A DNA stretch of 5,825 nucleotides from JAGNZR01 sp051648365 (lineage in GTDB: Bacteria; Fusobacteriota; Fusobacteriia; Fusobacteriales; Fusobacteriaceae): positions 1 to 5,825 of the forward strand of contig JBOFEZ010000025.1 of assembly GCA_051648365.1 (NCBI GenBank). Reading direction: 5' to 3'. A program made the position numbers and the translations under genes. This document shows, piece after piece, positions 1 through 5,676 of this stretch (position 1 is its first letter; each line of letters opens with the position of its first letter). Below the pieces are notes generated by a model. That model searched no databases. It was not told the origin of the DNA and worked only from the letters and a program-made list of their open reading frames with translations.

Positions 1-314
1 TAAAGAGTAAAAAGATAGCTCGTGAAACAAGTGAGATGGACTACAGAGATACCTTAAAAACTCTGGAGATAGAGCTGAACAGCAAATATAGAGAGATAAG
101 ACTTTTGGGTGAGGAGCTGAAGATAGCTCAAGAACGTGTGGACATTCTGGGAGAGAGTAACAAGATTCAGAATATACGTTTTACCAACGGAATGATAAGT
201 TCTCTGGACTACTTGGAAAGTGTACAGCTTCTGAGAAGAGCTGAGGAAAATCGTTATGTACTGGAAAAATCTTTGATGCTGGCGAACAGAGAATACGCTA
301 ATCTTTTAAAATAG
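1..314 (+). CDS. TolC-family outer-membrane efflux protein, C-terminal end (5' partial)
   Basis: The reading frame is open from the first complete codon (position 3) to TAG at 312-314, giving about 103 residues. The true start lies upstream, so the ATG at 36 is an internal methionine. The fragment is almost entirely charged, heptad-like alpha helix (LGEELKIAQERVDILGESN), followed by FTNGMISSLDYLESVQLL and a final helix ending ANREYANLLK. The 'G-x-x-S-x-x-[DE]-x-x-x-[AS/V]' pattern followed by a helix that returns to the end is typical of the last repeat of TolC/OEP proteins. These form a trimeric outer-membrane beta-barrel with a periplasmic alpha-helical tunnel for efflux or type I secretion. 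The adaptor gene begins 15 bases downstream, which fits one operon supplying the outer-membrane duct of the pump. The family call is inferred from pattern and context; the substrate is unknown. Confidence 0.8.
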   Translation, partial: KSKKIARETSEMDYRDTLKTLEIELNSKYREIRLLGEELKIAQERVDILGESNKIQNIRFTNGMISSLDYLESVQLLRRAEENRYVLEKSLMLANREYANLLK

Positions 315-317
315 GGA

Positions 318-324
318 GAGGGAG
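318..324 (+). promoter_or_regulatory. Ribosome binding site of the adaptor gene
   Basis: A purine-rich GAGGGAG lies 5 bases before the ATG at 330, directly after the TAG of the preceding gene. It fixes the adaptor start and shows that the two genes are translated from one transcript. Confidence 0.7.
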
Positions 325-329
325 AAAGT

Positions 330-1499
330 ATGGATAAGAATAAAAAGCTAATTATAGGTGCCTTAGTAATTGGGGCAGGATTGTTTTTCAGTCTAAGAAC
401 AGCTCAGACTTCAGACCAGGGAGTGCGTCTGACACAGTTAAAAACTGGAGCTGAGGACAGCAAGGTTCAGCTGGAAGGAGTTGTAGTTCCAGAAGATAAT
501 GCCCTTACATCGGTATACGCAGAAGTTCCAGTGGTAATAGACCGTGTGGAAGCAGTTGTGGGAAGCCGGGTAAAAGAGGGAGATACAATAGTTACTTTTA
601 CCAACGAGGCAAAGAGAGAAGCTGAAAAAGCTCTGGAAGAGGTAAATATCCAGCTTAATTCTCAGGAAGCTATCTCGGCATCCATGAACCGTCAGGCTAG
701 GAATGCAGGGTATGAATCTGAGGTTTCTCAGAAGCAGGCCGAGGTAAATAAGGAACTGCTGAGAGCAGATGCCATAAGTTCACTTGATGTGGCAAAATCT
801 GAGGCGATAGCCAACAGAGACAGAGCTAATTACGAGGACCTAAGTGCTAGAAAAGAGGTAGAAAGCCAGAAATACAACCAGCTGAGAATGAAGCAGGAGG
901 AACTGGAGAAGAAACTGAGATTCGTAGCACGGGATCTGAGAGCACCTAAGGACGGAATTATCACAGAACTGAAACTTCAGAACGGAGCAATACTCCGTGA
1001 AGGTGAAAAAATATACTCTCTGGCAGAAGAGGGGATGTACAAAGTAGCAGTGGAAGCCCCTGCCAATATCATAGGATCCCTGAAAGAGGGAGCTAAGACC
1101 ACTGTTAAAGATCTTACGAACAGTAGCGGAAAGCTCTTCGAAGGAACTGTTTCTAAGGTGTCGAGAGTGGCAAGAAATGATGCGAAAAATAACAAGGTCA
1201 TAGATTTAGAGATAATTCTAGAAGATGCTCAGGGACTTAACCCAGGGTTTCTAACTTCGGTAGAGATAAGCGGAATGGAGAATCCAGGAGCTAAGATGGC
1301 CGATGCATTCTCTGTAATAGATGAGAATAACGAGACCTATGTATATGTAGTAGAGAATGGAACGGTAAAAAAAGTTCCTGTACAAGTGGGAGTCCGTACA
1401 TCTACAAAATATGAGATAATGAATCTTCCAGAGGGAACAGAGATAATAGTAAATGCAGCTAAGGTCAAGCCTGGAGATAAGGTAAAGGTAATCAAATAA
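330..1499 (+). CDS. MacA/HlyD-type periplasmic adaptor subunit (membrane fusion protein)
   Basis: The product has 389 residues, normal for an RND/MacA-type adaptor. It bridges an inner-membrane transporter and a TolC-type duct in the periplasm. Residues 1-6 are basic and 7-22 hydrophobic (LIIGALVIGAGLFFSL) with no lipobox cysteine, so it is probably anchored by an uncleaved N-terminal helix. The first half of a lipoyl-like domain is at about 48-90 (GSRVKEGDTIVTF). A long polar alpha-helical hairpin runs from about 92 to 200. The second lipoyl half is at about 204-234 (RAPKDGIITELKLQNGAIL). A beta-barrel domain covers about 236-312 and the membrane-proximal domain about 325-389, ending PEGTEIIVNAAKVKPGDKV. 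Its stop TAA at 1497-1499 overlaps the next ATG by one base, so translation is probably coupled to the permease. The partner permease suggests a MacAB-like or FtsX-like ABC pump, not an RND pump. Substrate unknown. Confidence 0.9.
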   Translation: MDKNKKLIIGALVIGAGLFFSLRTAQTSDQGVRLTQLKTGAEDSKVQLEGVVVPEDNALTSVYAEVPVVIDRVEAVVGSRVKEGDTIVTFTNEAKREAEKALEEVNIQLNSQEAISASMNRQARNAGYESEVSQKQAEVNKELLRADAISSLDVAKSEAIANRDRANYEDLSARKEVESQKYNQLRMKQEELEKKLRFVARDLRAPKDGIITELKLQNGAILREGEKIYSLAEEGMYKVAVEAPANIIGSLKEGAKTTVKDLTNSSGKLFEGTVSKVSRVARNDAKNNKVIDLEIILEDAQGLNPGFLTSVEISGMENPGAKMADAFSVIDENNETYVYVVENGTVKKVPVQVGVRTSTKYEIMNLPEGTEIIVNAAKVKPGDKVKVIK

Positions 1500-2470
1500 T
1501 GGTAGCTTTTCATCTGGCATGGAAAATGATGAGGGGAGATAGGGAGAAACTTTTTCTTCCTCTCCTAGGTATTCTTCTCTCTGTGACTGTGATGGTGTCT
1601 ATCACCGCCCTTGGAAGGGGAGGTAAAGCAGTTATAGAGAATAATCTGGCTTATCTGGAAGGTGAAAACATGACAGTGGTGAGCAGAAGAGCGGGAGACA
1701 GGAGAGATATTCAGTACCTGGAAACCCTAGATTTTGTAAACTATGCCATACCGAAGGAACCTGTATTGAGAGATCTGGATAAGGGGATGGTAATATATGG
1801 AACTACCTACAGAAGCAGAGAGGCTAAAAACCTACCCTTAAATATTTCTGACAATACAGTCCTGTTGGAGAAAAAGGGAGAGGAACCCTATCCCAAGGAG
1901 GGAATCGTAGATATCGGAGCCGTAAGGAGTGGAATAGATACAAGAAGGGGTATAGGCATCTCCTTAAAGTACGGAGATAGTGAGAGCCGAGAACTGCTAC
2001 TGTCTGCCCTAAACAGATTTAACCCTCAGGGTGACTATGTAGAGGCAGAAGAGGTAAGAGGAGTAATAAACGGGATAAAGAGAAACCTAGGAAAATTGGT
2101 GGCAGTTATAATAGGAACAGCCACAGGACTAGGAGCCCTCATATCTATAAGTACAGTGGCATCCCTGGTGAGAAACAGCAGAAATCAGATAGGTATGCTG
2201 AAGGCTGTGGGAGCTAAGAACAATCTTGTCTTTCAGATTTTCTTTCTGGAGGGGATAATAATCTCTCTGGCAGGAGCCACAGGAGGAGTGCTCCTAGGAA
2301 GCTTGTTTTCTATTGTCTTAGGAAAATTGGTGGGAATAGAACCACTTCTCAGAATCGTAGATATTGCAGGGATATGGATGCTGACAGTGGCAGCCTCTGG
2401 AATCCTGGGAGTTATTCCTGCCCGAAAGGGTGCAGAGATGAGCCCTGTAGAAGCTATAAGAAGGGTGTAA
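1499..2470 (+). CDS. MacB/FtsX-type ABC transporter permease
   Basis: The product has 323 residues in the four-helix FtsX/MacB permease layout. TM1 is at about 17-38, a periplasmic domain covers about 40-198, and TM2 (about 200-224), TM3 (about 247-275) and TM4 (about 289-307) follow. Family hallmarks are visible: VRNSRNQIGMLKAVGAKNN at about 224-242, the cytoplasmic coupling region that contacts the ATPase, and the ending IPARKGAEMSPVEAIRRV, the classic 'P-x-R-K-A-x-x-x-x-P-[VI]-E-A-[IL]-R' tail. There is no Walker A or B motif, so the ATPase is a separate polypeptide not encoded here. The ATG overlaps the adaptor's stop (TAATG); a weak AAAGG lies 10 bases before it, so coupling probably decides the start. 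The periplasmic domain, about 160 residues, seems shorter than in E. coli MacB. MacB-like enzymes drive substrates from the periplasm outward by mechanotransmission; I infer the same here. Confidence 0.88.
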   Translation: MVAFHLAWKMMRGDREKLFLPLLGILLSVTVMVSITALGRGGKAVIENNLAYLEGENMTVVSRRAGDRRDIQYLETLDFVNYAIPKEPVLRDLDKGMVIYGTTYRSREAKNLPLNISDNTVLLEKKGEEPYPKEGIVDIGAVRSGIDTRRGIGISLKYGDSESRELLLSALNRFNPQGDYVEAEEVRGVINGIKRNLGKLVAVIIGTATGLGALISISTVASLVRNSRNQIGMLKAVGAKNNLVFQIFFLEGIIISLAGATGGVLLGSLFSIVLGKLVGIEPLLRIVDIAGIWMLTVAASGILGVIPARKGAEMSPVEAIRRV

Positions 2471-2475
2471 AAAAG

Positions 2476-2513
2476 AATATCCTGGAATTGATTTAAATCA
2501 ATTCCAGGATATT
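2476..2513. terminator. Perfect 38-bp palindrome, probable bidirectional terminator
   Basis: Positions 2476-2513 read the same on both strands without a mismatch, centred between 2494 and 2495. The RNA can fold into a stem of about 17 bp with a small AT loop. It starts 5 bases after the permease stop and ends 12 bases before the stop of the convergent minus-strand gene. On the plus strand it is followed by T-rich sequence (TTAGTTATTTTAATT). On the minus strand it is followed by TTCTTTTTT. Both fit intrinsic termination, so it would end both transcripts. The stem is only moderately GC-rich (CCTGGA near its base). Confidence 0.8.
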
Positions 2514-2525
2514 TAGTTATTTTAA

Positions 2526-3176
2526 TTAAAATTTATATCCAAATCCTAATGTTACTTTTGAATTTTTTGTATCTTTTCCTGCTTCATAAGTATATCCTAC
2601 CCCATAGTTAAAGCCTTTTCCATTGTTTAATTCCACTCCAATAGTAGCTTTTCCTGTGTTCTTATCCATATCTACTGCATCGATATCAAATTTAGATCCA
2701 TTTCCAATTTTAGCTTCTAATCTCTCATCAGTATCCCCACCTGTATATCCATAAGCTATTCCAGCAAAAGCTTTTCCTGAGTACCCATTGTCACCAACAA
2801 AAGTTTTTACTAGGTCTACTCCAACTTCAGCTCCATAAGTTCCTATCTTATGAGAATCGATTTCCATTCCCATAGGTTCAGTTCCTTCATTTATAGAATC
2901 TTGCGATATATTAGTGTAATCTAAAACAAGTTTAGGCTCTACTGTCAATGTTTCGTTAATTGGCACAATATATCTAGTTTCTAACATAGCACTAAATCCA
3001 TCTGTATCAAAAGATTTATCAAAATCAAATCTGTCTAGTCCGTTGTCTAGAACTCTTTTTGCATCAAATTTATTTTTTTGATATCCTAAGCTTCCTAATA
3101 ATCTGAAGTTTTCTATGTTTTTCTTAGCAAAAGCTCCTATATAGAATGTGTCCGATTCTAAATCTGAAGAGCTCAT
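2526..3176 (-). pseudogene. Autotransporter, C-terminal beta-barrel remnant (5' truncated)
   Basis: From the ATG at 3176 to the TAA at 2528-2526 the frame gives 216 residues of alternating amphipathic beta strands: GAFAKKNIENFRLLGSLGYQ, an ETRYIVPINETLTVEPKLVLDY pair, GTYGAEVGVDLVKTF, AGIAYGYTGG and KATIGVELNNGKGFNYGVGY. It ends KVTLGFGYKF. The final phenylalanine with alternating aromatics is the BAM recognition signature of outer-membrane barrels, and the style matches the barrel domain of fusobacterial type V autotransporters and adhesins. The signal peptide, passenger and probably the first barrel strands are missing. The frame stays open upstream to 3377, but residues encoded beyond about 3185 are antisense to a transposase and have no barrel character, so the longer 283-residue ORF is a chimera. 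AGGAG at 3191-3187 sits 10 bases before the 3176 ATG, so a cytoplasmic fragment might be made, but without a signal peptide it could not reach the outer membrane. Confidence 0.75.
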
Positions 3177-3188
3177 CTTGCTACATCT

Positions 3189-3953
3189 CCTGCGAGAAAA
3201 ATTAGGCTCACTAAAAGAAATCAAGTTATTATGCAAATAAAAAAAATCTATGAAGACTCCAGAAAAGCTTATGGCTCTCCGAGGATAGCAGCAGTACTTA
3301 ATTACGATGAGAAAGTAGCTAGTCAAAAATTTGTAGCTAAGCTCATGAAGGAAAATAACATTCATGCGATTTCTCATAAAAAATTCAGAAAAAAATCTAA
3401 GCCAAGCGAGGACTCTATTGAGTCTAACCTAATAAAAGAGAAGATAGTTACCGCACCAAATCAAGTTTGGGTTTCAGATATAACATATATTTGGACTCAA
3501 AATAAATGGATGTATCTCTCTTCAATTATGGATCTTTACAGTAGAAAAATAATTGCTCACATTATGGATGATAGAATGGATTCAAAATTAGTCGAAGAAA
3601 CCTTAAAGCTTGCAGTTTCTAGGCGCTCTTTCACCAGAGATACAATATTCCACAGTGACAAAGGCTCCCAATATCGGAGTAAAAAATTTAAAAGTCTTTT
3701 AAATGAATTTAATATTAAGCAGTCCATGTGTGGAAAAGCAAATTGCTACGACAATGCAGCTATGGAATCTTTCCATTCAAGCTTAAAGAAAGAGTTGATA
3801 TATCCAGGCAAAATTGATGACCAAAAAACAACTCAATTAAAGGTTTTTGATTATATTGAAGGATTCTATAATAAAAATAGAATTTAGAGTAGTCTTGGAA
3901 ATCTTTCTCCTGAAAAGTTTGAATTAAATTATCAATTAAGAATGAATCTCTAA
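3189..3953 (+). pseudogene. IS3-family transposase OrfB, truncated and with an in-frame amber codon
   Basis: The frame resembles OrfB from about residue KIRLTKRNQVIMQIKKIYED onward. The HTH_21-type segment 'IYEDSRKAYGSPRIAAVL' comes first, then the rve integrase core. Counting from the ATG at 3231, the catalytic residues are D83 (WVSDITYI), D143 (FHSDKGSQY) and E179 (NAAMESFHSSLK). The last two are separated by exactly 35 residues, the D-35-E spacing of this family. The first frame block ends at TAG (3885-3887) inside what is normally the conserved 'RIHSSLG-x-LSP-x-x-F' tail. The same frame continues SSLGNLSPEKFELNYQLRMN to the natural stop TAA at 3951-3953. The N-terminal part of OrfB and all of orfA are absent. 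The ATG at 3231 is probably only an internal methionine. Family membership is very clear; activity is very unlikely. Confidence 0.88.
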
Positions 3954-3963
3954 TCGGGGTTCA
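3944..3963 (+). repeat. Probable right terminal inverted repeat of the IS
   Basis: Read inward on the minus strand from 3963 this is TGAACCCCGATTAGAGATTC. It starts with TG and a C-rich block, the usual form of IS3-family ends, and overlaps the transposase's natural stop codon at 3951-3953. The left partner is absent from the window, so the repeat cannot be confirmed by self-comparison and the boundary may be off by a few bases. Confidence 0.45.
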
Positions 3964-4087
3964 TCTCTAAAAAAATAAAGTAAAATATGTTCAACATCTT
4001 GAGAGAATATCAGTAGTAACTTAGGTTAATAAACAAATTAGTATAAAGCTGTGCTTATAAGCTTAGCAAAATAGTTTAGACTAGGAA

Positions 4088-4114
4088 TTCACAGTATTTA
4101 GGTTAAATTATAAT
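4088..4114 (+). promoter_or_regulatory. Candidate sigma-70 promoter for the glycosyltransferase
   Basis: A perfect TATAAT is at 4109-4114. The best -35 match is TTCACA at 4088-4093, one base off TTGACA, but the spacer is only 15 bp. Transcription would start near 4121, leaving a 5' leader of about 40 bases before the ATG at 4164. In AT-rich DNA such a -10 can arise by chance, so the call rests mainly on its position. Confidence 0.35.
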
Positions 4115-4151
4115 AAATAAATTGATAAAGATTTTTATATCTTGATCATAT

Positions 4152-4158
4152 GAGGGGG
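4152..4158 (+). promoter_or_regulatory. Ribosome binding site of the glycosyltransferase
   Basis: GAGGGGG lies 5 bases before the ATG at 4164 and supports that start. The third glycosyltransferase at 5677 has a similar G-run site (AGGGGGA, 5666-5672), a shared feature of the two related genes. Confidence 0.6.
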
Positions 4159-4163
4159 AATGT

Positions 4164-5171
4164 ATGAATAAAAAAGTAAGTATTTTGATTCCTGTCTACA
4201 ATACAGAAATTTATTTAGAGGAATGTCTGAATTCAGCAATAACTCAAACTTATAAAAATTTAGAAATAATTTGTATAAACGATGGGTCAACAGATGGTAG
4301 TTTGAAAATACTAGAGCAGTATTTTATAAAAGATAACAGAATAAAAATTATAAACAAAGAAAATGGTGGGCTATCTTCAGCAAGGAATGCAGGTATAGCT
4401 AATTCTGTAGGATATTATGTTTTTCACTTGGATTCAGATGATTATATAAATGATGACACAATAGAAAAATTAATTACTAGCGCCGAAAAAAACAATTCCG
4501 ATGTAGTTTTGGGAAACATAAGGAATGTATATTCAAATTTTTCTAGAATATGGAAAGATTCTTCACTTGAGTCAAACTTAATGATCTCAGGAAAAGAATT
4601 TTTAGAAAACTATTATTTTACAGGAACTGCTAAGAATTCAGTTTGTAATAAATTGTGGAGAAAGAAACTTTATGAAGAAAATAATATTATTCATCCTGAA
4701 AATATCTCTTTGGGAGAAGATGGCGGGACTCTTCCAAAATTAATGTTAAAAGCACAAAGAGTAAATAAAATAGATGAAATAGTCTATAACTATAGACTAA
4801 ATGAATTTAGTATGACAACGCAAAACAACAAAAAAATATTAGATTATATAAAAGCAGTGGAAGGGGTAAAACAGTTTTTTTATAAAAATAATGAAATAAA
4901 TTTTTTCGATAAATATGAAAAAGTTTATTTATGTAAATTATTTTATACTGAAGTTTTAGCGATTCCTTATTGCTATGCTAAGAAGAATAATTATGGCGAT
5001 TATATAATTGGATGGGATATGTTATTAAAAGATTTGAATAATATTCTTATAGATGATAAGGTAAAAAAAACATTATTTAAAAAACAGATGATAATTCTTA
5101 AAATTTATAAGGTAAGCCCTATGTTAGGAGATTTAGTGAAAATTGTATGGAATAGGATAAGAGGGAATTAG
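4164..5171 (+). CDS. Glycosyltransferase family 2, surface-polysaccharide type
   Basis: The product has 335 residues, the usual size of single-domain GT2 enzymes of capsule, O-antigen or exopolysaccharide loci. It would transfer a sugar from a nucleotide donor to a growing lipid-linked glycan at the cytoplasmic face of the inner membrane. The GT-A fold motifs are in order: SILIPVYN (6-13), ICINDGSTDGS (36-46) for nucleotide binding, ENGGLSSARNAG (66-77), and the metal-binding FHLDSDDYI (87-95; a DxD-type DSDD). CNKLWRK (161-167) and LGEDGG (183-188) follow, the latter supplying the probable catalytic acidic residue, then YNYR (208-211). The C-terminal third is Lys/Asn/Tyr-rich with no clear membrane helix. 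The donor and acceptor cannot be read from sequence. It has its own leader and candidate promoter and is followed by remnants of a paralogue. GC is much lower than in the efflux operon, suggesting acquisition by transfer. Confidence 0.9.
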   Translation: MNKKVSILIPVYNTEIYLEECLNSAITQTYKNLEIICINDGSTDGSLKILEQYFIKDNRIKIINKENGGLSSARNAGIANSVGYYVFHLDSDDYINDDTIEKLITSAEKNNSDVVLGNIRNVYSNFSRIWKDSSLESNLMISGKEFLENYYFTGTAKNSVCNKLWRKKLYEENNIIHPENISLGEDGGTLPKLMLKAQRVNKIDEIVYNYRLNEFSMTTQNNKKILDYIKAVEGVKQFFYKNNEINFFDKYEKVYLCKLFYTEVLAIPYCYAKKNNYGDYIIGWDMLLKDLNNILIDDKVKKTLFKKQMIILKIYKVSPMLGDLVKIVWNRIRGN

Positions 5172-5353
5172 GTAAACTAGAGTCAAAAATAATGTATTGT
5201 AATTTAACTCTAATTAAATCAATAGAAAATAGAAGTTAAAAAAATCCTAATTGAGGAAGAAGAACAATATGATATGAAGAAACTAAGAGCAATAATTAGG
5301 GTGGAAAGAAATTCAATTTGTGAAGTAACAGGGGGAGTACATCAAAGGAAATA
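5172..5353 (+). other. Intergenic stretch with an unassigned 26-codon frame
   Basis: No recognisable gene is present. The longest notable frame starts at ATG 5274 and ends at TAA 5352-5354, encoding MKKLRAIIRVERNSICEVTG plus six residues. The frame is also open upstream (KKILIEEEEQYD). No clear ribosome binding site with good spacing is present and I recognise no family. It may be debris from the front of the broken glycosyltransferase that follows, or chance. A weak inverted pair TAGAGT/ACTCTA, loop above 20 bases, follows the stop of the preceding gene but is too poor to call a terminator. Confidence 0.35.
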
Positions 5354-5605
5354 ATGATTTACATATTCATTGGAGAATACCAAAAAAAACAAGGAGAAAC
5401 AGCAGACTTTGAGAATCTTAAAAAAATATTTCCAAAGAATACAATGATTTTCAGAGAAAATCCAAACAAAATATTTTAAAAATTAGCAATGGGAAATTTT
5501 ATGCCAGATTCAATAGCTTTTTATAAAAAGTCTTTGATAGAAAAATATGGTTATTTTGATATGAATTATCGAATGGTAGAAGATCACTTTGAATATACTT
5601 ATTGA
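5354..5605 (+). pseudogene. Degraded glycosyltransferase family 2 fragment
   Basis: One frame read from 5354 gives 41 residues (YQKKQGETADFENLKKIFPK, then NTMIFRENPNKIF), a TAA at 5477-5479, and then continues KLAMGNFMPDSIAFYKKSLI, EKYGYFDMNYRMVEDHFEYT to a TGA at 5603-5605. The 'F-[MI]-P-x-S-x-x-[FY]-x-[KR]-x-[SL]-L-[IL]-E-K-Y-G-x-[FL]-D-x-x-[YF]-x-x-x-E-D' pattern is the middle-to-late portion of GT2 enzymes, where the ED pair is the expected catalytic acid. The N-terminal nucleotide-binding half (PVYN, NDGS, DSDD) and the C-terminal end are missing, and two stops interrupt the rest. It is not a piece of the gene at 4164, whose sequence differs here. It indicates deletion and decay of a former member of the locus. 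Confidence 0.72.
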
Positions 5606-5642
5606 TATGATACCCATATAGGGGGCACATTCATTAACAACA

Positions 5643-5648
5643 TATAAT
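5643..5648 (+). promoter_or_regulatory. Possible -10 box for the third glycosyltransferase
   Basis: A TATAAT hexamer lies 28 bases before the ATG at 5677. No acceptable -35 box is found at 16-18 bases upstream, where the sequence is G-rich. It could serve as a weak promoter compensating for the broken gene in front, or it may be chance. Confidence 0.2.
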
Positions 5649-5676
5649 GAAAAATAAAATAAGCTAGGGGGATAGC

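Larger units (their letters stand above)
3189..3963 (+). mobile_element. IS3-family insertion sequence, left-truncated
   Basis: This stretch holds the remains of an IS3-family element: most of orfB, followed at once by a likely right end. orfA, the frameshift window and the left inverted repeat are missing, because autotransporter sequence begins where the front of orfB should be. The left limit is approximate (about 3180-3205), set by where the translated sequence stops resembling a transposase on the plus strand and barrel sequence takes over on the minus strand. The right limit at 3963 rests on an IS3-like terminal sequence ending in CA. No target duplication can be identified because the left end is gone. 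Without its left end the copy cannot move on its own. Confidence 0.75.
3964..4163. other. Non-coding AT-rich leader between the IS and the glycosyltransferase
   Basis: These 200 bases hold no ORF of note on either strand. The minus strand was read for the missing autotransporter front part and shows stops in short succession and no barrel or passenger sequence. The visible contents are a consensus-like -10 box near 4109, a ribosome binding site near 4152, a nine-base direct repeat TTAGGTTAA (4021-4029 and 4098-4106) and a ten-base palindrome GCTTATAAGC (4053-4062). The last two may be chance in such AT-rich DNA. Confidence 0.6.

Noticed and set aside
36..38. ATG at 36 as the start of the efflux protein
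   Set aside because: The same frame is open back to the window edge and the fragment is only the last part of a TolC-type protein, so the real start is upstream.
977..1201. Minus-strand ORF of 74 codons inside the adaptor gene
   Set aside because: It is fully antisense to a well-supported adaptor, has no ribosome binding site evidence and resembles no family.
1251..1520. Minus-strand ORF of 89 codons across the end of the adaptor
   Set aside because: It is a shadow of the coding strand, rich in Tyr, Ile and Leu from antisense reading, with no recognisable domain.
3231..3233. ATG at 3231 as the genuine start of the transposase
   Set aside because: The frame is open further upstream with transposase-like residues, and normal OrfB proteins are longer at the N-terminus, so this is probably an internal methionine.
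3177..3377. N-terminal 67 residues of the long minus-strand ORF as a possible signal or membrane segment
   Set aside because: This part is antisense to the transposase; its hydrophobic patches do not form a signal peptide and it has no barrel character.
4053..4062. Ten-base palindrome GCTTATAAGC as an operator
   Set aside because: It is too short and too likely by chance in AT-rich DNA, and nothing around it supports a role.
5178..5212. Possible terminator after the first glycosyltransferase
   Set aside because: Only a six-base pair TAGAGT/ACTCTA with a long loop and no good T-run.
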